This document shows positions 10,616-21,400 of a stretch of DNA of 64,000 bases, one piece after another (within the stretch, counting starts at the first letter, position 1; each line of letters opens with the position of its first letter). The DNA is from Microbotryum silenes-acaulis (Eukaryota; Basidiomycota; Microbotryomycetes; Microbotryales; Microbotryaceae), in the NCBI GenBank assembly GCA_003665825.1, contig QPFY01000003.1:1860001-1924000 (forward strand), read 5' to 3'. The notes under the pieces were generated by a model that worked only from the letters and a program-made list of their open reading frames with translations, ran no database searches and had not been told where the DNA came from. The translations under genes were made by a program, and so were the position numbers.

Positions 10616-11726
10616 TCAGACACGCATCGAGCGGACACCGCGGCTCAGCTCATCCGGACCACCGGAGTCGAAGCGAGACTTGGTGTTACTCTTCGTAGGA
10701 AGAAGCGAGGTCGACGTCGCCACGTCGTATGGTTTTGTCGCCTGCGCGCCCTTCTTGAGAGGAGATAGCCGAGAGCGGATTGGCCGCACATTGCCGAACG
10801 TGGTCGATAGCGGCGACGGTGAGGCAGGTCGGTCGGCAAAGGCGCGATTCGTGAAACGTCCAAGTCCAGTGAACGCCTCCGTGACCTGTCGAGAGCGCGG
10901 AAGGAGCGAGGTGTCAGCTCGATCGGCGATACTGCGACCGATGTGGAAGGAGCAAGGAGCTTACCTCGGCCAGCGGCGACTCGGTCAAAGCTCTGGCTCT
11001 TCGGTCAGAATCACTGATCTCAAGTGAATGCTTGGATCTACCGTCGACCTCGCTTTCTGAGGTTGGGCTAGGTGCGTATCCCGAATCGTGCGCTGGACTG
11101 TGCTCGACGAAACCGCTGTCGGGATTAATTCGTTGTGATCGTGCGTTGTCGAAGCGCACAGGTCGATTGTTGCCAACTTTTGATGGTTTTGATCTTTGAG
11201 CTGCCGAGCTCTTCCTGACGACGGGTGGCGTGGACGAGTCTTGCTCGTCGTCGGTGGACGAGAAGCCAGGGATGACCCGAGTCCTCAACGTGCCTGTGCA
11301 TTCCCCATTGAATGACGGTTGGGGGAAAGCTTTGACGGTGGTGGGTGCATCCCGGAACACCTTGAGAGACCCTTTCGACGACGAAGCGGCTGTTGTGGTC
11401 GTCGTCGGTTTCGACTCGAGCACGGCGAGCTTCTTGCCCGCGCCGAGCTTCGACTTGACCGCGCGAGGATGGATATTCTCCTTTCCGGGTCGATGAACCA
11501 TGGCAGCCGATCCGTTCTCGCCGCATTTGATCGAGAAAGATGAACTGGACGGGTGACATGACTTTGACTGGGTCGAGGACGATGCTGAGTCATGGTGCAC
11601 TCGCTTGCGTTGAGCGATTGCGGCTGCTGCTGACGAGGAGGCGCTCCTCGAGGGGAGTGCTGACGTCGACGCGGCCGGAGTGGGAGCCGGAACGTCCTGG
11701 TACACCTGGAACAGACCTCTTGCCAT
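10616..11726 (-). CDS. KEN-box protein, possibly securin-like
   Basis: Exons 10965-11726 and 10616-10885 join in phase 0 through a GTAAGC..CAG intron (1032 nt, 343 aa). The protein is almost entirely Ser/Pro/Thr-rich and predicted disordered. A KEN box sits in the N-terminal third (RPGKENIHPRAVKSKLGAGK), followed by GSLKVFRDAP and an acidic STDDEQDSS patch; RSRLSPLKKG lies near the C-terminus. A KEN box followed by this basic and phenylalanine-containing segment recalls securins (Cut2/Pds1), anaphase inhibitors of separase degraded by the APC/C, which are known to diverge almost beyond recognition. Securin identity is inference; any APC/C substrate could look like this. The first in-frame ATG at 11726 is used. 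Confidence 0.65.
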
Positions 11727-12019
11727 CTGGACAAAGTTCGTCCAAGAGATCAAGTGAGACCTGGAAGGTGAGCTTGGAAGACTAGGTGGCGGACGTCGGA
11801 CCAGTTGGTTCGGTCGTGTTGAGTGAACCTCGAAACTGCTGTGTTGACTGAGGAGGAGACCAAGTTAAACGACCGTCGCAGCTTCGAGGGGATGACCAGG
11901 CTGATGTGGGGTGTATGCCCAGTAAATCTGAGGATAGAGTGGAGCACAACAGAGCAGAGAAGGGTAGAAGTGAGGGGTAGGTGAGCGCGCTCGCTCCCAC
12001 CAAAGACGAGGCGCAATCA
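11727..12019. other. Upstream region of the KEN-box gene
   Basis: Presumed promoter and leader of the minus-strand gene. It ends at the target-site duplication of the adjacent transposon. Confidence 0.4.
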
Positions 12020-12029
12020 TGCCGAATCA
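12020..12029. repeat. Left target-site duplication
   Basis: TGCCGAATCA, identical to 13651-13660, directly abuts the left inverted terminus. Confidence 0.8.
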
Positions 12030-12296
12030 GGACCCCAGAAAGCCCAGCCAGAGGCGCATGTGGAAAAACGCCCTTTTTTGGTCTTTTTGTCAAAGTTTTT
12101 TTACCCTATTTTGGCCCCAAACTGTCAAAATCACACATGCGCCTCGGAAACATTATCAAAATGTGTTCTACATGCTCCAAAAATCGCTCGAAAGTCCTCG
12201 AAAACGCGTTCCGAGCGTTTGCGGGCGCGCGGCGGCCGATCGAAAGTGCCTTGCGGCGCGCGTTGCTTCGGCTGGTGTCGCGCGTGGCTCCAGGCA

Positions 12297-12962
12297 TCAA
12301 ACAAGCCTTCCTTGCTTGGCTGGCAGGCTCGCTACTTTGTGCTCAGACTTCCGCATTGCTGGCCTTGAGATCCTTGTATCCGCGGAGGCATTTGTGCGGA
12401 TTGTAGAGGTTCTGCCGACGGCATCTCGCAGGCCGGACACGCTCCGAAGTGCGGCAATCTTTGCTCGGCATGTGCGCACGTGCTGATTATGCGCTCGTCG
12501 GGGTAACATGAGGTAAGGTCCTTGTGGGACAATATGTAGTCGTTGGCGGGCCTAATGACTCGATGACCTGTCGACCATCAATCATGCGGAACGGCATAGT
12601 GCCATCAATGTGAGTGGAATAGCATGCTTTCTCGATGAGGCGAAGCTCCTATGGACAGCGGTTCCTCTCCATAAGCAATTCGATCGCAGCTGCATGCCAC
12701 GCTTGAGGCCAAAGCAGATCAGAAATCCGATCTCCAATGGTGTGGCAGTGGTTACAACTCCGTCTAGCGATCCAAAATGACGAGAGCGTTGTGCTAGCGC
12801 TCCGTACTGCTTGTCGACGCGACGGCCAAAGGTCGATATCCTGATCAGAGCATCGGTGGCGAGAAACCTCTGGTCTGGAGAGTCGGGTAGGGTAGGTTGA
12901 TTACTGGGTGGGCTTGTCTTTGGACAACTCGGTGCGAAGAGACGCGTCGGCGGGGGCGACAT
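12297..12962 (-). pseudogene. Degraded coding relic inside the TIR element
   Basis: Protein-like segments appear in successive minus-strand frames: a tract with AWHAAAIELLMERNRCP, then LRLIEKACYSTHIDGTMPFRMIDGRQVIESLG, then a Cys-containing stretch (CAHAEQRLPHFGACPAC). They are separated by an in-frame TAG and frame changes. It may be a captured host gene or a worn transposase; no family is recognised. Confidence 0.35.
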
Positions 12963-13199
12963 GATACATCGAAGGCGAGGAGCTCGGCGATCGTCATGTT
13001 GGTGAGCGGCGATAATCGATCGAAGTCATCGTCTGTTCAAATAGCAGTCCTGGTCTTCGTCGAGAAATAAGCATGGGATCATGTTGTCGTGCTATGCTTC
13101 AATGTCGGAACGAAGTGAAGCGGAACGGAACCGGCGCCGCTTCAATCACAGTGGGAACTATTGGTATCTACATCTACATAAAAGAATGCACGACTTAAA

Positions 13200-13323
13200 T
13201 AAGGTTCTCAGCCGCGCGCGCCGATCTTTCCCCCCCCCCCCACGGTCTGGGAGGTGCGGGCGGAGCTCGCAACGCCCTTCATTTACGCAGGGAGGTGGGC
13301 GCGGAGCGCCCCCCGAGCCCTAG
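13200..13323. repeat. Two opposed Helitron-like 3' ends
   Basis: On the left, reading the minus strand, a GC-rich near-palindrome (13211-13222) is followed by the spacer TGAGAAC, CTTA and then T. On the right, reading the plus strand, a hairpin GGGCGC-GGA-GCGCCC (13297-13311), an 8-nt spacer, CTAG (13320-13323) and then T match Helitron 3' ends. The left end shares about 80 bp with the block at 50777. Confidence 0.55.
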
Positions 13324-13650
13324 TCTAATCCCTAAAACAGCCACTCCACTAATAAAAAGATCACAAAAAATGACTATGTAGTGACCTGTACAAGCGCGAG
13401 CATCGCGACGCGCGTCTCGAAGCGAAGGCGAACGGGCCCAAAGTCATGCCGAAGGCTGCTCAGGGTAGGCCAAAATTGCGTCGACCCACGGGAAAAATGT
13501 CAAAATCTGCAAAGGCGCCTCGGGGGCAAAACGTGTGTTTCGTCCCAAAATGTCAAATTTTTGCAATGCGCCTCGACGATTTTCAGGATTTTGGGTCCTC
13601 AAAATGTCAAAAAAAAAAAAATGCGCCTCCGGCTGGGCTTTCTGGGGTCC

Positions 13651-13660
13651 TGCCGAATCA
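13651..13660. repeat. Right target-site duplication
   Basis: TGCCGAATCA, identical to 12020-12029, directly abuts the right inverted terminus. Confidence 0.8.
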
Positions 13661-14106
13661 TCAATTGCGCGCGTGCATCGGTTCGATTTTGGACTGATAC
13701 GGCGGGATACGGCTCAACGAGCCAAAGGCCTATAGGCTAGCTGAAACTTAAATCCGCATTCTCAGTCAAGCAGCGTCACGAATTCAAGTAGATTCAAGTT
13801 GCCAGCTTGCCGCTCCACGCTTGACCACTGCAGTCGCGCCAACGCGCTCCTTGCCTTAAGTCACACAACTCACGAGACTCAGACTATCACCTGTCCTCCC
13901 TCCCAATTGAATTTCGCCCTAACCACGGTCCACCAGCACCTCCAACGCCTGCTCCTGCCTGTCTTCTTGCGTGATTGCGCACGTGACCGGCATTCCCGTG
14001 CGGCACAGGCCTCCCTCCCATACTTCCATCTCAGCCTCGCCGAAACACTCAGCTCGCTGAACGAGCTCGGTCGATCTATCTGGACTCGAACTGTAAACGC
14101 TGACCA

Positions 14107-14761
14107 CAAGGGTTCTCATAGAATCAGATCACCGGAGGATCGGATCAGATCCGATGATTTTTTTTCCCAATCCGCGTTGATCTATCCTTTCTTGATCCTA
14201 TCCAGAAATATCAATTTGATCTGAGACATTTAACTGCCTTATATGGCAACAGATGACTACATCTCACTAGTTGTCGCTATCGGTCTTGAGCGCATCATTC
14301 TCACTACTACCACCACTATTGTGCCCATCATAACTATCTTCCTCATCCTTGTCGGAATCATTATCATCATCATCATCCGAAATGATCACCTCACTGATTC
14401 GCCTTTTTTTATGAGCTCCGATTGCGCGCGTTGCCCTCGCCGGTGTAGGTGGGTTTCGCATGACATCTACAAAATGCGAACATAATTTTATAGTCAGTTT
14501 AGACTTGTGTAACAAAGGTCATGTCGGATAGTGGTACACAACCTGTAGAACTCTCTTGTGAACGGCAGGTATCAATTAAAGGGCTATCTACCAAGTAACG
14601 ACACTACATCCCCCCCACACCTTTCTCTTTTTTTCTCTTTTTCTTCTCTCTCCGAGGCTTGATCTATCTTATGTTGATCCTGCCCAGCTGGGATCAGGAT
14701 CGATCTGATCCTAATTTTTAGGATCAAGATCAGATCAGATCAGATCCTATGAGAATCCTTG
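14107..14761. mobile_element. MITE-like inverted-repeat element, GATC-rich
   Basis: Inverted termini of about 24 bp (CAAGGGTTCTCATAG at 14107; complement ending at 14761, two or three mismatches) enclose ~610 bp of AT-rich, GATC-rich, non-coding DNA. Sub-terminal inverted GATC repeats occur at 14120-14215 and 14660-14745. I see no clear target duplication and no transposase. A non-autonomous element is the simplest reading. Confidence 0.55.
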
Positions 14762-15439
14762 GCAGGTGGAGCTTAGGGGTGCAGTGGGGGCGTCTTGGCT
14801 TTTTCGTTGTGAAACGCAGTCGAGTGTCGATGATTCTCTTGAGCTTGTTTGGGCTGAATGCCAACAGTTTGATCTCTTTCAAGCGACAAGCCGCATCTTG
14901 GACGAGTACTGCCGAACGAGGCCATTCGACCGCAAACAGGCTCTCGGTTCGATTAGAACAAGATTGCATTTTGAAATATAAACCCCGAGAAAACAGCCTA
15001 CAGCCACTGAGCGGCGTCATTCTTGACAGCGTTCGGATCCTCTATGCCAGATCTTGCTTTGATGTGATGCTAAACGGGTCTAAGCAAGACCGCCCGGATG
15101 ATCGTATCACTTTGACGCAGGGCAAAAACCGATCGGCGCCGATCAGCGCGCTGCATTGCGACGCTCTGGGCCTCCGAGTCCCAACTCCTCCCAGTCCGTC
15201 GCCGATTTCACTTTGCTTGTTGACTCATACGCTCTCGACGCCTACGGACTCTGACCCCATCTCACCGTCTGACAAGTGGTCGTCCACAATACGGACCAGG
15301 ACACGGACCCGGCTCCGCAGAGTGCTTGCAAGCTCAAGGTGTCGGCACTCGCTCTTGTACATCCGTGGGTTACGACGGCGCACCACTCCCGGCGAAGTCA
15401 CGAGCTAGAGCCCAGATTGCACCGAGTCCCCATCCGGCC
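14762..15439. other. Upstream region of the hybrid histidine kinase
   Basis: Frames on both strands are open for up to 219 codons but none is recognisable. The last ~250 bases are the likely promoter and leader, with CT-rich stretches. Confidence 0.35.
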
Positions 15440-18400
15440 ATGAGCTCTACAGAAGATGAAGGCGGGCGCAAGACCAAACGACGAAAGGTTGACATCACCA
15501 TCGCACCCTTCCTTGCATCTGCATCATCGCGCACCGCTGCTTCAACCTTGTCCCTGTCCGGCCGGGACGATCGGAGCCCGGGAGCCGTCTCGACCTCGAG
15601 CGGTACGACATCGTCCTCGACTGGCGCAGGCAGTGGCAGCGGCGGTGCTCCAGGTTCGTCGAATTTATCGACGGCAGGGACCGCGTTGAAGTCACCATTC
15701 CCCGGCTCCGTTGCAACTCCCCCCGCGAGCAGGGACCGGCACAACCCACTTCTGACCAGCGATGGTGCTCCCGTGGTCGTCACCTCGACGTTTCAGTCTA
15801 TCTTCTCCCCGACCTCGACCTCAGTCCCCATCTCACCTTCAGGAACACCGACGGAGGCACATCAGGACCACTACTTTGTGCCGCCGCCGACCATTCCTTA
15901 CCACCATTCGCCGGTGCCCCACCACACTCCTCCCATCCACTTTTCGGATGACATGAGCAACTCGTCCGCGTCATCGTCAACGTCGGGCACCACAACTCGT
16001 ACAATGCCGGCCCCATCGTCGCAAGGAATGTCCTATTCTCTGCCTCTCGCCTCCCCAACGTCGAGTTTGAGCACTCCTATCAGCCATGCCCCACGACCAC
16101 GCCTTACGAGGACCGAATCAAGCGTGATGGCGAGGGGCGGTACATTACACATTGAGGGCTATCGTGACGGTAAGCAGTCTGGAACGATCTTATGATCGAG
16201 TTCTATTCTGGAACTTGCCACTAAACGAGCTTGCCCCACTCCTCCCCAGTGCGCATCATAGGAGCCCCGTACGACGATGTCGTCGCCTGCCGAGCCGTAT
16301 CCATTAACCGCGGCGACCAACGCGTGCTACTTAAGCTGAGCTTGTCGGCAAGCGTGTTGGTGGCGGCTCATATTCGCGCAGAGATTGCAGTTTTGACCGA
16401 ATTGTGGGAGGCGGGCATTCACAACTGCACGAGGGTCATCGCTCGGGAAGTCAGTCGATTAGGAGTGAGTTCGTGGCCGGTGGGAACAGTGGCTCGTCGC
16501 AAGGTGAATGACTTTTTGATTGCTGATCGCTCCGTATCTCCACTGCTTCCACTTCCCTTTTTCCACAGACAATCATGGTCTGCGTCGACGATGGGCTCAC
16601 TCGGTTCAGCGAGCGGTACGAGATGACGTCTCAACCACGACGGAAACCATACTGGTCCGATCCGGCAGATCTGCTCGACGCGATCGATATCGCCATCAAG
16701 CTGATTCGTCTCGCTGCATCCGTGCATGGAAGACAAATCGTCCACGGTTCTCTGCGCCCCGATTGCGTTTCCATCTCGGTGCTCGGCGAGGTGCAAATGC
16801 ACGATTTCTCGTGTTCGTTCCGCGTCAGCGCGGAGGGCGACACAAATCCGATCCGCGAGCGCGGCCTCCACGAGGACTCGTTGCCCTACATTGCGCCCGA
16901 ATGCTCTGGGCGGGTCGGAAGGTCTGCAGACTACCGCAGCGACTACTATTCAATCGGTGCGATCTTGTACGAGGTCTTCGCAGGACGAGCACCTTTTCCC
17001 GACGCCATCGACCCACTCGACGTCGTCCACGCTCACATCACGAGGAAACCATCGTTGATGACCAGTCTCGACCCTTCGATCCCAATGAACCTCTCACTCG
17101 TCATTGCCAAACTGCTCGAGAAATCGCAGGACGCGAGGTACCAAACGAGCGAGGGCATCGTCGTCGACTTGAGCGAAATCGCCAAGCAGGTCCGCAAGCA
17201 AACTACCACGCCCGATCTGGTATTGCTCCTGTCTCCGACGACGGGAGAGAACGATCCAGCTACACTGGGAGAAACAAGTTCGAACGGGTCGGGGTCTGGG
17301 GAGTTCGTCGTCGGTGATGTCGACACGGCTGCCCATTTTCGCTTGCCACCTTCCAACAAGATGTATGGCCGAGATGAGAGTATTGAGCAGGTGACGAAGA
17401 TGTATCGCCACGTTAAGGAAACGGGCGAGCACCGCTTTGTCGTCGTCAAAGGGCCTTCTGGTGTGGGCAAGACGACTCTCGTCGAGTCTGTTCGGAGGCC
17501 AGCGATCCAGGCCAAAGGTTTCTACACGAGCGTCAAATTTGGTAAGTTGGGGATGGATCTGTAGCTGCATGCAGCCGTACTGATACCAGGGCCATGATTG
17601 ATCGAACGCATAGATCAATACAAATCTCCGGTGCCATTCTTTGCCATTGTCCAATCCTTGTCGGGTCTGCTTCGGCAAGTGCTCGCCGAGCCTGAAGCTT
17701 CGCTGCTGCGATGGCGGAAACGCATCCACGCCGCGCTGGGGAAGGATGGTCGAGCCCTCGTCGACTTGCTCCCCGCACTCGAGCTCGTCTTTGAACCTGG
17801 CTGGGGGGAGACCTTACCGCCGCTTGTCCCTCTCGGAGCCGCTGAGAGCGAGCAAAGGTTCCAAAGTCTGGTGCGATCGGTCTTGCGCACGTTTGCGCGT
17901 CCCGGCAGGCCTCTGGTCATCGTGTTTGGTCAGTTTTTTGATGTGCTGCCTCTTCCCTCTCCCATGACTGAACCTATTTAATTTCGGCTTCTCATTCAAA
18001 TTTCGTCACTCAGATGACCTCCAGTGGTGTACACTGTCGGATCTCGCGTTTATCCGCTCCTTGCTGCCGGAGGAGAATGACACGTCTTCTCGCTCGAGCT
18101 CGCTCCAAACGCCCAAGATGCTCATCGCCTTGTGGCGCGACAATGAGGTCGATAGCGAGCACATTGTCTCGACGCAACTGCTGGCCCAGGTGCCTAAGGT
18201 TCACCTCACCCTGAGTCTCGAACCTCTCTCGTTGACGGACGTGATCGACTACGTCGGCGCTGCGCTGCAGACCCCGGCAACCAAGAAGCGCTCAAAGTCG
18301 ACCGCTGCTCGCGAGGACCCAAACATTCGGACATTGGGTGAGCTCGTTCTTGCGACCACAAAAGGTAGCCCCCTGTTCGTTGCCCAAGTAAGTGCGATCG

Positions 18401-21400
18401 GCGGTAGTACCGGGGCAGATTCAGAGCACCTGCTTACGGTACTTTGATGCACCGCTCAGCTCCTGAAATCGTTCAACACCGACGGCTTCTTCAAGTTTGA
18501 CTTCAAGAACGGGAAATGGCTTTATGACCTGCACCTGATCGCCAACAAGACGGTCACTACGGACGTCGTCGACTTGCTGATGGCCCAGATGCGCCGCCTT
18601 CCCGGGCCGACTCGATACGCGCTGATGGTTGCCGCCTGCCTTGGAAACGAAGAGCTCAAGTCGACCACACTCGCCAAGGCAACGGGCAGGTCGCTGGCAG
18701 AGCTATCAGTGGATCTGCATGACGCCACAGAGGAAGGGTTGCTCTTCCCCGTTGGCATGATATCGCCCGATGCCGACGTCGCCGCCGCCGATCGCCCGGC
18801 CGCGCACGCGAGCGCAAGCGACGAAGTCGATTCGAGCCAAGAAAAGGAGGCTGAAGGACGAGCGCAGATGCACCTTGGATCACTCCGAGCGCGCAAAGGG
18901 CCGAGTGTACCTCAAGCTTATCGTTTCTTCCACGACCGATGCCAGCAAGCAGCATACGCGCTCGTCACGGCCGACGAGCGCAGCCAGCTTCATCACAAGA
19001 TTGGCCTTCGCCTCGTGGCATCGCTGACGGAGGACCAGCTGCAAGAGCAGATCTTCGACTTGGCAAATCAGCTCAATTTCGGCATCGACTTGCTGACGAC
19101 CGACGAGGCTCGAGATCGACTGGCGCGGTTCAACTTTCTGGCAGGACAAAAAGCACAAAACTCGACGGCGTTCGAAGCGGCTCGCAAATACTTGCAGACC
19201 GCATGGGATTTACTCGGCGCGGAAGGATGGACTCGGCAATACCAGCTGATGAGCGACTTGGTCGAAGCGTTCATAGACGTCGAGTACTCACTGACGGACT
19301 ACGCGGCGTCGCAGCAATTCATTCGCTTGTTCCTGTCCAATTCGAGCGATGTCGTGGCCAAGCTGAGGGTCTACGCTCGTTTCGTTCGGTGCGGATCGGC
19401 GATGGGCGATTCATCGACAGCGATCAAGGCGGCGCGGGAGGGATTGGCGCAGGTCAATATGCGACTGCCAGAGACAGGGTCGGAGGCAGATGCTCTGTTC
19501 GACGAGATTCACGATCAACTCAAACTCGGAGTCGAGGGAATTCGCGCTCTATCCAACCTAGAACAAATGACGGACCCGATCGCTCTGGGGGTGCAGAACC
19601 TCCTCGGGGCCCTCATTCCCCCGGTCTACTTCTCTCAGATCGAATTGCTTGGAGGTTTGACGTCACTGGCCCTGCGCAATACAGTCCAACATGGTCTCAG
19701 CGATGCGGGGTCCCTCTTCTTGACCCTCGATGCCGTCTACGTTCGGGCCAAGTACGACGATCTGGGCTCTGCTCTGGCATACGGTGACGTCGCCATTGGC
19801 TACTTCGAAAAATATGGGGGAACCGCTTACGCGTGCCCGACGTACAAGGTCGTCTCGAGCCACATCACCGCATGGGCTCGCCCCATCGCCGAGACGATCC
19901 CGAACTATCGCACCGCCATCGCATATGGTCTCGAATACCGCGACGCCGAGTACGTCGGGTTTTCGTGCGCCGAGATCTGCTCTTATTTGCTACTCAGTGG
20001 AGCACCTCTGCCCGGAATCATGTCGAGTGTTGAAGGGTATGCCGTGCTGGTTCGCAAGTTTCGACACGAGCTATCGACACTCTACATCGGCGTCATTCAC
20101 CAGACTCTGCTGTGCCTGTCGGGCCGGAGCCCCAACCCGCTCGAGATCGAGGGCGAGGCGTTCTCCCACGCCGATTACCAGATCTGCGCCGATCGACCTT
20201 ACGGCACCGACTTGCATACATTCCACATGCTGCGTCTCATGATTCTGGTCTTCTTCGACCGCACGACGTCACCCGCGGCGCTGGAATCGATCAGAATCGG
20301 CCGCGAGTTCATCTCGGGCGCCGACGGCTTGCTTTATCCGACTTACTTCCAGCTGTTTGAAGCGCTCTGCTTCTACGATCGCTTCGATGAGCTGACCAAG
20401 GGGGAGCTCGACACGCTTGATGCGACGGTCGCCCACTTCGCCAAAGTCTCGGTCGACTCGGCGACGAACTTCTTGCCCCTCAAACTTTGGCTCGACGCCG
20501 AAGCCGCTCGTGCCAAGTCGCAGCGAGAGGAGGCTCTTTCGGCGTACGACTCAGCCATCGCGCTCGCGAGCGACTCGGGCTTCGTCCACATTGCTGCTTG
20601 CATGAACGAGCGATGCGCCAAAATGCTTTCATCGTCAAAACTTTCGGCGGGCTACATCATCGAGGCACACGCGATGTGGTCGACGTGGGGCTGCACGCCC
20701 AAAATGTCGAGCGTGGTTTCCGAGCATCCGCTGCTGAACCACCCGACTGCCTCACCGGTGCCATCACCAGGTCTTGCGTACACGGGCTCGGTTGCGTCGC
20801 CTGCCGCAACTGCGGATAGCTCAGATCGGCGGACGCCGGCCTATACGAGCGCGACACACTGCGGCGAGGATGTAACGATGTCTGTGACGCACAGTGAAGA
20901 TTTCGAGAGTTTCAACGGGTCGACAAGTCGAGACGAACGGTCAACGGCGACTGCGACGACGGCGTCGAAGTCCATCCTTAGACGCCGTCGGTCCATTGAC
21001 TCGCAGGACTCGATCTCTTCGCGAGAGGAAGCGGAGCACTCGTCAGAGGGACTGAAAGGAAAGAGTCAGTTCGAGCATCGCTCGCTGATTGCCACCGAAT
21101 TGGACCTTCGCACGGTTGTCTCGGCCTCCTCTGTGCTTTCGCAGGAGCTGACAGTTGACGGCGTCGTTTCCAAGCTGCTGTCCCTGGCACTTCGAACGGC
21201 TGGGGCGGAGATGGGCTTGCTCGTGCTCGATAAAGGCGGCTCGCTGTGTGCGGAGGCGATCGTGCGATCCGAACTGGGTGATGTGCAGCATCTGCGCCGC
21301 CTCGAACCCATCGACGCCCAGCCCGACCGATTCCCGTGCAGTGTCATCAACTATGTCGCTCGCACCAAGGCGATGGTGGTCAATGGCCTGGATGCGCTCG

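Larger units (their letters stand above)
12030..13650. mobile_element. TIR DNA transposon (MULE-like), 1.62 kb
   Basis: Inverted termini starting GGACCCCAGAAAGCC at 12030 and ending with its complement at 13650 match over about 31 bp with one mismatch. They are flanked on both sides by the identical 10-mer TGCCGAATCA (12020-12029 and 13651-13660), as expected for a target-site duplication. The sub-terminal sequence on both sides repeats short motifs (TGTCAAAAT, GCGCCTCGG). A 10-bp duplication with extended inverted repeats points to Mutator-like elements. No intact transposase is seen. The inside contains a degraded minus-strand coding relic and two Helitron-like ends. Confidence 0.85.

Noticed and set aside
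14749..15408. 219-codon plus-strand frame upstream of the histidine kinase
   Set aside because: No motif, and it runs through a transposon terminus into leader DNA.
15456..15749. Alternative frames over the histidine kinase N-terminus
   Set aside because: GC-rich low-complexity coding DNA leaves all frames open; only the frame that continues into the kinase-like domain is supported.
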